Source: Collybia mongolica
Lineage: Eukaryota; Basidiomycota; Agaricomycetes; Agaricales; Clitocybaceae
NCBI GenBank assembly: GCA_013420905.1
Contig: JAAXNY010000001.1
Span: 1,984,001-2,048,000, forward strand
Reading direction: 5' to 3'
Length of the DNA: 64,000 nucleotides
How positions within the stretch are numbered: the stretch's first letter is position 1; each line of letters begins with the position of its first letter. The position numbers and the translations under genes were made by a program. A model generated the notes under the pieces. It ran no database searches. It was given only the letters and a program-made list of their open reading frames with translations, and was not told the origin of the DNA. Of this stretch, positions 1 to 12,053 are shown one piece after another.

Positions 1-1417
1 GATCATGCGCCATCTCAAAGCTTAGCTAACAAGGAAAAATAAACCATTCCATTGGCGGAATTGACCAAAGAATGGAGATCGGGCATTGGAAATCATGGTC
101 ACGGACAAGAACAACTTTCGAAGTCTTGGGCCGTCAGACCAAAGTCTACAGCGCTTTTGAATATCACTATTCTAGCTGATGTCACTGACTCACCGGAAGC
201 ATCCGAGCGGCACGCGCAGACGCAAACCAACCAGCTTCACTAGGACTGCGCCGGTAATATTTCTCCGCTGGTGACCGCTAACCGGGACCGTTGAACGACT
301 GACTCGGCTATTTCGCCAACTAACGCCGATTCCAAGCCGATTCTTAACTTCTCCTCCGTACCGCCATAAGAAAATGGTGGACATTGAACTTCTCACAGCA
401 CGATCCCTTAAATTATTTCGAACAGGTCTGTATGGTCAATGTCTGGTCCGTTATCTTATAACGTGGAAGGAACGATGGCGGGCACTGAGGGAGACGGCAA
501 TCCCGGCAATCCCGTCACACTTACCACATTCAACGAGTTCCTGTCCACTGCGCAGATCGAGCAAAATACTACCATCTGGTGAGAACTTCTCCACACACAC
601 ACACTTAAACCGAGGACTCGTAAAACCATTCTTCCTGCTGTAACAGGTATTCTGTGGGCCCCTGGTTGTCTAATATAATGGAGGAAGGTCTCAATCCCTT
701 GATCCCGTGTGCAAAAAAAAAAAAAACACTTACGCCACCCCATGAGAGTGTCACAACCTCTTGATTTTGTTTCTCGCCGCTCTTTCAACAATCTGGATGC
801 ATTGAACCATTCATAGCCTGCTGGCTCAGATGCCAAGTGTTTGATGGAGAGATAAGGGGTCGGGAAATAATCAAATAAAACAAACTACTGTTCAAGGGTT
901 CTAGATCTGCCAATGATATGGAGCTCATGCCTTCGTTTCTGTAATCCGCCCCACTCCGGGGTCCTATCCGGAACGGTACTAATTGCTATCGAGTTAGGCA
1001 GGAGGGTTTGCCACAAACGCCGCAATCTTTAGACCGCGGGATATGGCATGCTGGTGCCGCTGGTAGAGCCGGCTCCCTACCTATGTGGGCCCACACCATC
1101 TCTATTCATCGGGGATTCCAATCCGACCTTCGCCCCTGAGGCATATGTGGTCGCAGGGTATGGGACAGTATAATCAAACTCGTACTCTGTGGGTAAGGGC
1201 TCTCCGAAGGTGTTGCCACAAGTGATTAGAATGTTTCTGTCCTTGAGACCCCCTTGATTGACTGTATCGAGGTGACCTTTCTATTCATATTCCCAAACTA
1301 GATACTGACCTTGGTTCAGAGCCATAAGTCTGTCTATAAGAGGTACTGACACCGTTTACTTATCAATCATACCGATTCCTCACATTTCGCCCCACCAGTC
1401 AATCGCACAGCCTACCA
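1..1417. other. Left-edge stretch without a secure gene
   Basis: Only short open frames are seen. One of them may be a broken gene start (ATG at 475, described separately). The rest, including 750-1417, shows no domain, RNA gene or repeat that I can recognise. Confidence 0.5.
475..742 (+). pseudogene. Possible truncated gene start, unknown function
   Basis: An ATG at 475 opens a 34-codon exon rich in Asn, Thr and Gln. It ends at a GTGAGA donor (579). A 68-bp intron with acceptor TAACAG (646) joins in phase to a second segment containing Trp-Tyr-Ser-Val and Pro-Trp-Leu. That segment runs into a poly-A tract of the codons Lys-Lys-Lys-Lys and stops near 742. The exon-intron structure looks real, but the product would be only about 65 residues and matches no family I know. 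It may be the 5' piece of a decayed gene, or chance. Confidence 0.25.
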
Positions 1418-2486
1418 ATGCCCTCTCCCAGCACACAAACCCCCACCTGGACGCAATTTATATGCGGTAGCCTCCCACAGTGTCGCACAAGGTCCCTTCG
1501 TGCGACTGCGGATACTCTACAGACTCATATGGCATCTAGAACTGTGATGGAATCTTGTGGAGCTGCAACGACACGCAAATTGGATCAACTAATTAGTAAA
1601 GATTTAGAAAAATTTACTAACAAAGTGCTCAAGGTACTTGAGATGATTAGCAACCCTACCAGCCTCGAAGAGTATGATCACACGCTCTTCAATGAGCAAG
1701 ACGTAGCGTAAGTTTTCTTTCTTAGCATCATATTGTTCTTATTGAATTTGTTTACCCAGAGAGATGATACACATGAATGTTTTAACTGTCGTGAAGGATG
1801 CCCTCACGAAGTATATATTTTCATCTGGCGTATTCCGTTATGCAGCGGTCCACCAGGCTGAATGTTACTTTATAAATATTCGCACTCAGCACAAGTCCGA
1901 GCACGGTATACCTAATGCTACTGTGTATTTCTGCAAAATAATAACCAGCTGATTTTAGACTCAACAAGATGTGATCATTACTTGGTGTTTGAACACCTCG
2001 ATGGGATCAAAGACCACAAGGATTTCTTGCCAACCATGAAAGTAACCTGGAACACTGTAGCTGATTTTCAAACTAATTTCAAAGCACATATGGATTGGAA
2101 CAAGAAATCAGTAAAAGACAAGAGTAGAAAGGCTCCAGAATACCCATGCCTGGTATTAGCTGTGATTGAAGAAAAAGTATGCATTGAGTAAATTTGTATG
2201 GGAAAATCATAATAACTTCTTTTTAGAAACCCCAAGTAGTCTCAACAAAAGATTGGCAGAATATCAAGGACTCTCATGAGAATGTTAATAGGATTATGCC
2301 CCAGGTCAAGAAGTAAGCCCAACTCTCATACTTTTCTATACCAATATTTAAACATTATGCCAGGTACAGTTTTGATTCAAAGTGCCCCTATGTGTTCATA
2401 TCAGATTATCTGGATACTGTCTTGGTTGAAGTCAATGAGCCTGCTGTTAAAGTTGAGGGTAAACAGTGTTCAACAGATGAGAAGAA

Positions 2487-2499
2487 GGCCCCCCAAATA
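2487..2499 (+). repeat. Left target-site duplication of the LINE
   Basis: Thirteen bases (GGCCCCCCAAATA) are repeated exactly at 8860-8872, directly after the LINE poly-A. Two preceding A residues may extend it to 15 bp. Confidence 0.92.
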
Positions 2500-2679
2500 C
2501 ACTGGCGCTTCTTGACTTGTTACTCCCACGTGCACAGCCACCCGGTCTACTTGTCAACACCGTCTTGCGCACCCAGCTGCCTCAAAACTCCTCTGATCCC
2601 CTGATCTCCCGTACACTGCTGTGGTTATACCATGGCCAAAGACAAACCTCCAACCTGATCTCAGCAATCGGCAGACCGA

Positions 2680-4438
2680 ATGGCAAAACCGCCGGATTTA
2701 TGTGAACTTTTGCATGGATCCATGTCCCCAGCCCCCGTCTCCGAGCTGGTAGCCAGCCTGCATCCTCAAGCAGGCCCCTCCCTTGCGTCACAGGTCTTTC
2801 TCAGGCCCACGACTCCCGCACCCATTGTAGAGGACAACAACAATGACAATGCCACCGACCCTGACCCTACTGTTACTGGCCCTCCCACCAATCCACCTCC
2901 CTTCTCCTGTCCAAGACCATGACGTTGTCATGGCTGAGGTAGAGGGGGATGCTTTCATGGAAGAGTTTAAGGATCCGGAGACATTTTATGCCTCTGGTGC
3001 TAAGGATAAGGTCCCAGTCGACCTTGAAGCTGCCACTACATCCATCCACAATGTCACAGAGATGCTCAACCTCTGGGCCATCAACGGCTATTGCGTCCCA
3101 GACAAGGCCTCAGTCAAGCTTGTCCAAGAGCTCCTCCAAGCTGTCTTCACAGTCTCCGAAGCTGGCCTCGTCAAACACGCCGTTACGGCGGATGCCGAGT
3201 CCAAGAGCATCGCTCTCCAAGCCCTCATTGAGAGTCTCCGTGCGCAGGCGCCTCCGGCCCCTGTCCCCATCCCTTCCAACCAATCACCTCGTCCTGGGCG
3301 CTCTCTACCCCCTCGATCCACCAATGCTACCGCGGACCCAGCTGGCCTTCGCCGCCCCTCCAGGAAAGTCATCTACACACGCTCTACCAAGTGTTCCCTT
3401 CCTCCTAGATCAAAGACCTTTGTGTCCGCAGCATCTGCTGCAATCTCCACCCCTCAGCCTCCCTCTGCGAAGAAGGCGAAGGGCCCCGCCGCAGCTCAGG
3501 CGGGGCTTGTCCAGATGGCCAAGTCCTTTCCCTCAGCACCCATTGCCTCCATCGTGTGCGCTCAGCAGGTCATGTCTGGTGATATCGTCCCTACCCCTTC
3601 GGACTCGGCCTGAGCAAAAGCTCAATGCAAGAGATCCACCACACACGGCCCCTCCCGGAAGGAGGTAGTTGTCATCACTTCACCCCCCACCCACTGGCCT
3701 GATACGCCAGTGGTTGGGCTGCTGAACTCTCACCTTGGCATTCATAAGAGGGCCATTCACGTTGTGTCTGAGACCTGAAACCACCTCAGGGGCCTGGCCC
3801 TTGTGTGTGATGTTTTGCCAGTTGAAGATGACATCCAGGTCATGCATGCCTATTTTAGTGATGCAGCTAAAAAGATACGCAAAGACAACTCCATGGAAAC
3901 ACATGTGGAAGTAGGCTCATCCAAGTCATTCCTTCGCATCCCCAACTTCCCTTACTTTGGAGTGCACATCAAGTATGCCGCCAATGGTACCCCCATTCCC
4001 CTCACACCAGACGACATTGCCGAGATCCTTGGTAAATGCCCCTGGCATGAGGCCATCCACTTTTACCAAGGGTCTAGGCCCTGGATGGTAAGAAACTCCT
4101 GGACATCAGACACTGGCACGGTGTTCTTTGATATCTATGACTTGCGAGGTGGACAGCACCTCTGCAGCCTCAAGGGCCGAAGCTTCATGCTCGGGTCCAA
4201 GAAACTCACCATTCTGCCCACTGAGAAGCGAGTCGGAGTCCCCATATGTCCCCGCTGCTGGAGGTATGGACACCGTACAGAGGTTTGTCCATTCAAGACG
4301 CAGCTGTGCTCCATCTGTGCCAGCCCACATGAAACCAACCACCATCGCGTGTTAGCCGCGTGCTGCAAAAAACAGCCCAAGGCCAACCCCCCTCGAGAGG
4401 CGACCCCTGCAGGTCATCCTTGCCCACACCCAGCTTGA
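2680..4438 (+). pseudogene. LINE ORF1, gag-like nucleic-acid binding protein (broken)
   Basis: ORF1 proteins of LINEs coat the element RNA. The frame begins near 2680, shifts by one base near 2915, and then stays in one frame from 2843 to 4438, apart from two in-frame TGA codons (3611 and 3776). The N-terminal half is rich in Pro, Ala and Ser. The C-terminal part holds a classic CCHC knuckle, C-x2-C-x4-H-x4-C (Cys-Pro-Arg-Cys...His...Cys, about 4248-4290), followed by a second C-x2-C..H cluster. Both stops are TGA, the codon expected when CGA decays at a CpG. About 220 bp separate it from ORF2. Confidence 0.8.
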
Positions 4439-4661
4439 TGTGTCAACTGCACGCTTGCGCATGCATCTGACAGTCGTATCTGCTCGTTCTGGAAGAACCG
4501 CTACAATCCGAAGTGGGTCTTCTCCAAGTATACCGCACAGAAGGTAGGCGATGAGCTGTTACGCTTCATTCCTGCCCCTAACTCACCTTTTCCCAACGTC
4601 ACAGGAGGCAGGCTCCTTAGACGCTGGGCGAACCCTCGAGAAGTTTGACAGTTGTTGACTC

Positions 4662-7600
4662 ATGCATAGTACAACCTCTGTAGACACTTTACGTATTTAT
4701 TGTCAGAATGTGGGATGCAAGCACAATTGGACAATCAACCTTCTGGAATGTATGAAATCCGTCTCAGATATCTTATTTCTCCAGGAACCACCATGGTCCA
4801 CTGTGAGATACACTGCCTCCCTGATGGAGAAGGACGGGGTCCCTGTTAAAGGGCCGCCGAACCACCCAGACTGGATAGCTATGTACCCTAAAGGGTTCGA
4901 TGGGGCCAATGAAAGGCCACGTGTCCTCGCTTATGTTAATTGGGCCATGCGCACGATCAAACCTAAGCTCCGATCTGACATTGTGAATCATCGCAATGTC
5001 ATGGTCATCACTGTAAAAGGGCATCTTGGCCCCATACATCTGATGAACACCTACTCCGATGAGAACGGCTTGGCCATTCAGTACATCGAAGAACACCTGG
5101 ACGCACTACCAGATTTGAGTTATATGGGGGGGGATTTTAATTGCCCTTCATCTCACTGGGACGCAACACTTACACGCAAACACCCCATGGCCTCTAGGCT
5201 CATGGAGTGTGCTGCAATACTCAACCTGGAGAGAGTGGCCCTGACATCCGGAGGGGTCACCCATTGGCCGTATAACATGGCGCTCCGTGGCTTGATTCTC
5301 GACCTGGTGTTTGTCCTGATGTTCCGGGGCTACACAGCTGATCTAACGTTAGGAGACAAGGGGGAACCCGATCACCTTCCATTATTACTGGATATCCCCC
5401 TTAAGGTCTACTGGCCTGAGGGGAAAATGTCCATCAAAGTCGACTCCAATGAAGAGGTGGACTTCCTTAGTGAAGTCTCCCTCCTCCTGGGTCAGATCCT
5501 GATCCCTGGTGCTATGTCAGCTGATCAAACCCAAGCCATTGCTAGGGCTATATCCATCACTTTTGGTGTGGCATGGTCTCATCACGCTAAGGCTAACCGG
5601 GCTTGCGCCTGGTCTAAGTCTTGGTGGGATTCTGACTGTGCTAATGCCAAGGCGGTCGCGATGGAGTCTGATCTCCCAGCTGACTGGTCAACCTTCAAGA
5701 AGGCCACGCATAAGGCAAAACGTAAGCATTTCAACAAAAGAATCAACGAGATTGCTCACAACAATCTCCGACCATGGGACCTTATGGACTGGGTCGGACC
5801 ACGCAAGACACCCCCAGTTGAGGCAATCTCGTACCAAGGAGTGCCCTGCACATCTGTGGATCAAGTGTGGAATGCCCTCCACTCCACCTTCAACTCAGCT
5901 ATGGACAGGCCCGTTGACCTGACCAAATTGGGCAACAAGTGGGAATCCCCAACCGCTAGGGTGTGGGTCCCGTACTCTGCCGCTGAGATGTCAGATGCCC
6001 TTATGGGCACCTCGAATAGATCCGCCCCTGGGCCGGATCACATCACATGGCGCCATCTCAAATGGCTCGTCCAGGATGAGCACACGAGCCGCCTCTTCTT
6101 GTGGCTGGCCAACTCTTGCGTCCGGACAGGCTGCTGGCCTGCCGAATTCAAGGCTTCTACTACAGTAGTTATCCCGAAGCCTGGGAAACCTTTGTATGAC
6201 ACCCCCAAGGCGTTCTGTCCAATTGTTCTTCTGAACACATTGGGCAAACTCCTCGAGAAGATGCTCTCCATTAGACTGCAGTTTGAGGCTGCAGAACATG
6301 GAGTCCTCCACCCGAATCAATTTGGAGGAGTTTGTCAGAACTCCACCAAGGATGCTGGGTGCTTCCTCATGCACACCGTCTGCGCTGGATGGCGGGCGGG
6401 TCTTAAAACAAGTGTGGTCACTTTTGGCCTTGCCCAATTCTTCCCCTCTATTAATCATGAGGTCCTTCTATCCGTCCTGGAAAAGCAAGGATTTGCGCCA
6501 GAAGTGGTGCAGTTCTTTAAGTCTTATCTAGTCAATCGGAGTACACGCTATGCATGGGATGACGATCTATCCCCAGAATTCCCCTCCAGTGTCGGTGTAG
6601 GCCAGGGCTCTGCCCTGTCCCCCATCCTCTCTGTTCTCTGCCTCTCCCCCTTCCTCAAGGAATTTGAACAAAGGGTCAGAGAGTCCACTCTCATCTCCTA
6701 TGTTGATGACGGCACAATTATTGCGCAGTCCGAGTCATGGGACACAAACCTAGCCAAGCTCAAGAGAGCATACAAGGTCATCTTCAAACTGACCCAGGCC
6801 ATGGGCCTAGTCCTCGAACACAGCAAGTCTGAGGGGTTTCACTTCTCTCAGAAACACAGTGACGCTAACCCCGACATCGACTTAGGCTATGCACCATATA
6901 CAGGTGACACACCGCTCCGCCCTGGCACCATATGGCGCTATCTGGGCTTCTTTTTTGACTGGCCCCTCACCTTCAGGGAACATGTCAAACACTACACGAA
7001 CAAGGCCCTCACATTGGTGCAGGCCATGCTTGCCCTTGGCAACTCAGTTTGTGGGCTTAGGCCCAAACACAAACAAGTGCTGTACCGTGCCTGTGTTCTC
7101 CCCATAGCTACATATGGGAGAAGGCTATGGCTATATGAAGGAGCCCACATGGTAGGCCCCCTCGACTCCCTCCGGAAAATGCAGCGGCATGCATGCCTCT
7201 GGATTACCGGCGCCTTCAAAACCAGCCCCATGGGGGCAGCGGAAACAATCGCGGGCTTACCTCCGATTCACCTTCATGTTAAGAAGCTGGTGGAATGCAG
7301 TCATGTCCGCACCTGAGCACTACAGGCAACCCATGCCTTTCGCCGGCTAGTCGATGGGAAACACAAATTCTCAGTCGAGACCCTCAAAAATCAGATCAAT
7401 GGTGATCTGAAGTCCCCTATCACGGAGGCGTGGTCTAACCTCAACCTCTCATCCCAGGATCTTGACCCTGTCCACCCTCTTAACTGCCCTGGCTCTCGCC
7501 CCAAGGATGTATATCCGAGGTGTATTGTCTATGATATTGTTTCCCCTCCGTCAAAGGCAGATAAGGAACACAAAAAGTTTATGGAAGATCGTTCCACATC

Positions 7601-8507
7601 CCTCAAGGGGGCTGTAGACGCGGCCTCCCACTCTCCCAACCACATCTGTATCATTACAGATGCGTCGACTCCCCCACTCCCTCTTCAGTCAGTCTCGGTC
7701 TACCAGGCATGGCATGAGGGCGATCTATACAAAGACTGGGCTGTGGCCAGTCTCTCCACATTTGATGGTGCCAAACTGCGAGCAATTGCAGAGGGCATTA
7801 CTCAAGCCAGGGAAATCGGACTCAATGATGTACTGTACATCAGATACATGTCTTTTCCGATTCTACAAATGCACTCCATCTGTGCATGGATGCGTCTCAC
7901 CACTCTGGACAACACTCGTCCCTTGCCATCTGTTGCGTGCTGGTGCCTTGGCTCCAACACAATCCTGGTAACTCTGTCCACTTTCACCACATCACGCCCG
8001 GTGTGGAGATAGAGGACCACCAACTGGCACATATCCTTGCCACCTCGACACGCGTTGAGGCGGGGGGGGGCGCCGGTTATATCTGCTGACTTTGCTAGGA
8101 GCGGGGCAGTCACATGCATGCTTGGCGGCTGGAAGTCACTATTCCAGTCCCCAAAGTACATTGGCAAGAACTTCCTCCCTCTCTATGAGAAGAAGGACAC
8201 CCCACTCACTCCAACCCATGTCAAAAGTGGGCCCTGGATGCGTAAGACCAGACATAGTCATGGTCTCACTGCACACTTAACATGCTGCGTTACCGGACAT
8301 GCCCCCATAGGGACATTCCGATCTCGGTTCTTCCCTGAAGAGCCCACAGCCTGTAGGTGCGGATTCCCTATGGAATCTGTGCCACACGTACTTCGCCATT
8401 GCCCGTCTCACACACGGGAAACACCCCCAAAACAACAGCTGCTGTACAAGTGGCTGGTGGATTTCCTTGAAGTGAACGAGACTGCGTTTGCATTTGATGT
8501 TCCTTAG
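4662..8507 (+). pseudogene. LINE ORF2: endonuclease, reverse transcriptase, RNase H (broken)
   Basis: ORF2 nicks target DNA and copies the element RNA into it. The first 884 codons are open. The endonuclease shows Gln-Asn-Val near the start, Gln-Glu-Pro-Pro-Trp, Gly-Gly-Asp-Phe-Asn and Asp-His-Leu-Pro. The reverse transcriptase has its Tyr-Val-Asp-Asp core at about residues 680-683. A TGA at 7314-7316 then interrupts the frame, which goes on unchanged into the RNase H region (Thr-Asp-Ala-Ser, then Ala-Glu-Gly). One frameshift lies near 7850, just before the third RNase H aspartate, and another near 8065 in a run of G. The end carries Cys-Arg-Cys-Gly...His...His-Cys, a finger typical of the I/Tad group. 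It stops at a TAG at 8505. Confidence 0.88.
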
Positions 8508-8859
8508 TCCAACTCAGGCTGGGGGCGGTACACCGTGTTAGGCGGATTCGTGCTATGAGGTGCGCCTCACGTTTCTTCCGGACCGGGATAATCAGTGGAC
8601 TTGATCCACTTCCTGCTGTGGTGCACTGTGGCGGGGGGCCAACCCCCTGGCGTAGCTTGACCCTTACCGGTCTGCGTAAAATGGGTCTTTGACCCGCAAC
8701 ACTCCTGGTGTGACTTTGGCCACCCTGGGACACCTCAGCTTGACAGTGCTTTGTCTTTCGTCCCCTCCACCCTCTATCTCATAATTACTTTGCGAAGTGA
8801 GCGACGCATGTATTAGGTACAATCACTATATAAAATGTTGAACCAAAAAAAAAAAAAAA

Positions 8860-8872
8860 GGCCCCCCAAATA
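8860..8872 (+). repeat. Right target-site duplication of the LINE
   Basis: Exact copy of 2487-2499, directly after the poly-A tail. The split host frame resumes right after it. Confidence 0.92.
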
Positions 8873-8977
8873 ACTGTGGACCAATGTGTCCAGTCATTCA
8901 GGTTCAAGCTTTTGGCCATTGCATTAAATTGCCTGAGGGAGCTTGGGGTTTTGGACCCTCAAACTGGAGGTGACTAG

Positions 8978-9404
8978 ATAAAGCTGTAATAATTTTCAAC
9001 TGCATCGGCAAAATGAAGGTTTACTTGTGAGCTTTTGGCACTTTTTGACCTGTCACAAGCTGCAAAGATTAGTTATTTATATGTACATAACTTATTTGTG
9101 GTGGATATTGATCCTTACACTTCCAGGCAATACTGGCATATTGATATATAAGAGTCCAGTAAGTACCATCTGTAAGGGAAACTCTACATCACACTGTGCT
9201 AACCCAAGGTCAGCTGACACATGATTTAGCAGAGGGAATCTAAAGTTGTATAGTAGAGCCTATGTACTCACCTAGCAGATGGAACCCAAAGAGAGTACTC
9301 TAAGGATCCTCTGCCAGGTGTCTCTGTCCTATATACCTGGTCTAAATTAATGGCAGAGAGTTCCCATTGTTGCCATGTGACTTGGGGTCATACTATATAT
9401 TATT
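8978..9404. other. Downstream flank of the split gene; no gene
   Basis: AT-rich sequence. The piece from about 9150 to 9270 recurs, diverged, at about 10595-10705 and again near 46960-47050 (shared core like GCACTGTACTAACC). No coding capacity is seen. Confidence 0.5.
9150..9270 (+). repeat. Dispersed repeat, copy 1
   Basis: About 120 bp containing ACACTGTGCTAACCCAAGGT and a GATTTAGCAGAG block. Related copies lie at 10595-10705 and near 46960-47050, all on the same strand. Nature unknown; possibly the outer part of a non-autonomous element. Confidence 0.55.
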
Positions 9405-9895
9405 GAGGTCTTTACACTAAGCCACATAACCTGTGCGGACTCTGTGCAGACATGCAGACTCATTTGGCAGGACACTCAGCCAAATGACAATCCGCGTCTG
9501 TGCTGAGTCTGTATCAATCTGCATGATTTCATGTGGACATGCAGACAAGCATGGATGAACAGCTTGCAGAGTCTGTGCGGCCAGTCAATTACTAATCAGA
9601 TTACTAATATAAATTTTATTTACACAAATTAGATATACTATTTGCTATTAATAACATAACATAATGGCACTGAAAAACTTGCGTCTGACTAGGTCTGAAC
9701 GTGTACAGGCACAAACATTACGTAATATGTTTGGCATTCATAACCATTGGGCAAGGCGGGCATTCCTAGCTACAGGCTCACTGGCCTCAAGTCAATGGAC
9801 TTAGGTCACATGATTACCAGGCACGTGCAATGGTCACATTACTGTTGCCATGTCTTCGTTGGTTCTTTTCAACCACATCAACAACGTCTGCCAAA

Positions 9896-9930
9896 CTGCC
9901 AACACCAACACCAACACCAACACATCAAAT
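9896..9930 (+). repeat. CAACAC/CCAACA microsatellite
   Basis: Short tandem CAACAC units inside the repeat unit. A similar run occurs at about 11863-11890 in the second unit. Confidence 0.7.
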
Positions 9931-10135
9931 GCCAACTGATGTCAACATGACAATGCACAAGACAGTGTGGGGCAAAGGATAGAAATGGACATGGAATGAG
10001 GGGACGACGAGGAAAGGGCGCCCCGAGGGGCAGAACCAGGTGAGTTGTACACCGCTGCTCACCCACACATACACCACACAGCACGTCCCCCCCCCCCACT
10101 TCAGGAACTCAAGACGAAGGATACGGCTGCCAACA

Positions 10136-10325
10136 GCAACAGTGAGGAAGGCGGCAATGACAATGACAACAATAAAGACAGCAACAGCAGCAGCACCAAC
10201 AACGGTGCGACAATGACAACAACTACAACAAAGACAATGATCACCACCACAAGGACAACGAGGACAACGATGACTAAGGGCATGATGACAACGGGGACAA
10301 CAACAAGAAAAGTGGCCAGTGCCAC
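10136..10325 (+). repeat. Low-complexity GACAAC/ACAACA tract
   Basis: Nearly 190 bp of purine-rich GACAATGACAAC-like repeats. It makes long but meaningless open frames on both strands (poly-Thr/Asn on +, poly-Val/Leu on -). Confidence 0.75.
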
Positions 10326-10706
10326 TGCTGCTGAAACCCGGGCCACTGACAATGCCACAGGGGCAGGGGCCCCCACCCATATTGAATTATGTTTTATAAT
10401 TCATGTATTATATTTAGTAGCAAAATATATCATTATCCTATCAATGTATGTAGAATGTTAGTAAGTAATTTATAATTGAAGAAAGTAACTGAGTCTGCGC
10501 AGACTCTGTGGAGTCCACACAGAGTCCACACAGAGTCCGTGCAGAGTCCGCAAGGACATGTGGGGAACTGTAAAGTACAAATATTATCTACAAACAAACC
10601 ATATTTTTATAAGGGCAACCCTACATTGCACTGTACTAACCCCAAGTCAGCCAATGCATGATCTAGCAGAGAAATCCAGAGTTATATTATAGAAGTCAAG
10701 TAGTAG

Positions 10707-10805
10707 CACTGTGAAACTGGAAATGGATGAAATTCAATCCATATTTCATTCCCTTAAGTAATGAATGTAACACATTAATATATGAATTTCATCCCAAAGA
10801 TGTAT
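10707..10805 (+). repeat. Direct repeat with GATGAAATTCA motifs, copy 1
   Basis: GTGAAACTGGAAATGGATGA through TTTCATCCCAAAGATG recurs with changes at 11238-11370. Between the copies the motif GGATGAATTTCAT appears several more times. Non-coding. Confidence 0.6.
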
Positions 10806-11237
10806 GAAAAAACACCCTCTGTGGAGGGAAAAAAAGGAGAAAAAAACCCCCCTTAGGGTATGATTTAGTGGATGAATTTCATTCCACCATAGGTGGAAAA
10901 AACAACCATTGTGGGAGGTAAGTCCTATCAACATGGGATTAATTTAATACCTTGAGGGGTAAGAATAGCAATGTTTTTTGGGGTAACATGACTGCAAATT
11001 CTTGAGGCTATGGGATGAATTTCATACCATCACAGGTGGGAATAACAGCCTTTGTAGGGATGAATTTTGTACTATGATAGGTGAGGATAATAGCCTTTGT
11101 TGGGATTGATTTCATGCCATTTACATTACTTAAATTCATTCTTTGTTCCCTGTTATCAATAAAAATACTTCATCCATTTTGTACAGTTAAGGTTTAACAT
11201 TCATAAGATCTAAGATTTCGTAATTTGAATGCTCTCA

Positions 11238-11370
11238 CTGTGAAACTGAGAATAGATGAAATTCAACCCTGTATTTCATCCTCTTAAATAAGAGAAATAA
11301 TACATTAAAAATATGAAATTCATTCAATTAACAATCCTAAAATGTAATGAATTTCATCTCAAAGATGTTT
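11238..11370 (+). repeat. Direct repeat with GATGAAATTCA motifs, copy 2
   Basis: Diverged copy of 10707-10805. It ends directly before the second inverted-end unit at 11379. Confidence 0.6.
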
Positions 11371-11378
11371 GAAAACAC

Positions 11379-12053
11379 GAGGTCTTTACACTAAGCCACA
11401 TAACCTGTGTGGACACACGGACTCTGCACAGACTCATTTGGCAGGACCGTCAACCAGACAAGAATCCATGTCCGCACTGAGTCTGCATCAATCTGCATAA
11501 TTTTATGCAGACACATGGACTAGCATGGATGGACAGCTTGCAGAGTCTGCGCGGCCAGTCTATTATTAATCAGATTACTAATATAATTTTTATTTACTCA
11601 AATTATATATACTATTTGTTATTAATAACATAACATAACAGCGCTGAAAAACTTGCGTCCAACTGGGTTCAAACATGTAGACAAGAACATTACATAATAT
11701 ATTTGGCATTCATAACCATTGCACAAGATGGGCATTTCAAGCCCAGGCTAAAATGGCCTCAAGTGTACAGGCTTATGTCACATGACTACAAAGCACATGC
11801 AATGGTCACATTACCGTTGCCACGTCTTCATTGGTTCTCTTCAACCACATCAACCAAACTGCCAACACCAACACCAACACTAATGCACCCACACCGCCAA
11901 CGCCAATGTACCAAACACCAATCAACAGCACCATAATGACACACAAGACAATGTGGGGCGAAGGGTAGAACCGGACGCGGAATGAGGCGACAATGAGGAA
12001 AGGGTACCCCAAGGGGCAAAGTGGGGTGAGTCCCACACTGCCGCTCACCATGC
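11379..12053. mobile_element. Partial second copy of the inverted-end unit
   Basis: It starts with the same GAGGTCTTTACACTAAGCCA end as 9405 and follows that unit for about 670 bp at roughly 80-85% identity by eye. It then stops at the Ty3 LTR (12054). The missing right half is not evident beyond the far LTR at 24775, so the unit was probably incomplete, or was lost when the Ty3 element arrived. Confidence 0.6.

Larger units (their letters stand above)
2500..8859 (+). mobile_element. Near full-length Tad/I-type LINE retrotransposon
   Basis: A 6.36-kb non-LTR element. A 13-bp target duplication (2487-2499 and 8860-8872) bounds it, and it ends in 15 A residues (8845-8859). Layout: about 180 bp leader, ORF1 with zinc knuckles, then ORF2 with an apurinic-type endonuclease, reverse transcriptase, RNase H and a C-terminal Cys/His finger. 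This order is known for Tad1/I-clade LINEs of fungi. The coding frames carry TGA stops and a few frameshifts, so the copy is dead, yet the perfect flanking duplication says the insertion is fairly young. The 3' end (AATGTTGAACC then A) is shared with the second copy at 18870-20818. Confidence 0.9.
1418..8977 (+). pseudogene. Five-exon host gene of unknown function split by a LINE
   Basis: Exons at 1418-1707, 1760-1905, 1959-2176, 2227-2312 and 2364-2499 join in phase with normal GT..AG introns of about 50 bp. The frame then runs straight into the LINE. If the LINE and one copy of the 13-bp target duplication are removed, the frame continues from 8873 to a TAG at 8975-8977. The pre-insertion product would be 326 residues: a basic N-terminal region, a Phe-Glu-His-Leu-Asp-Gly segment, and a Cys/Leu-rich end. 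No domain is recognised; kinase-like or transposon-borne origins are possible. As it stands the gene is disrupted, because its last exon runs into the retroelement. The phase match on both sides of the insertion is the main support for the model. Confidence 0.72.
9405..10578. mobile_element. Putative non-autonomous DNA element with inverted ends, unit 1
   Basis: The left end (GAGGTCTTTACACTAAGCC, then a block of GTGCGGACTCTGTGCAGACA) is roughly mirrored at the right end, where TGAGTCTGCGCAGACTCTG and several CAGAGTCC motifs precede GGGGAACTGTAAAGTAC. The sequence ATATTAT flanks both sides (9397-9403 and 10581-10587), as a target duplication would. The centre holds CAACAC and GACAAC simple repeats and no transposase. 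Subterminal arrays of short inverted motifs are known from hAT-like elements, but the class here is inference. The left 670 bp recur at 11379-12053. Confidence 0.5.

Noticed and set aside
9925..10461. Frames of 91-151 codons on both strands
   Set aside because: Products of the GACAAC/CAACAC simple repeats.
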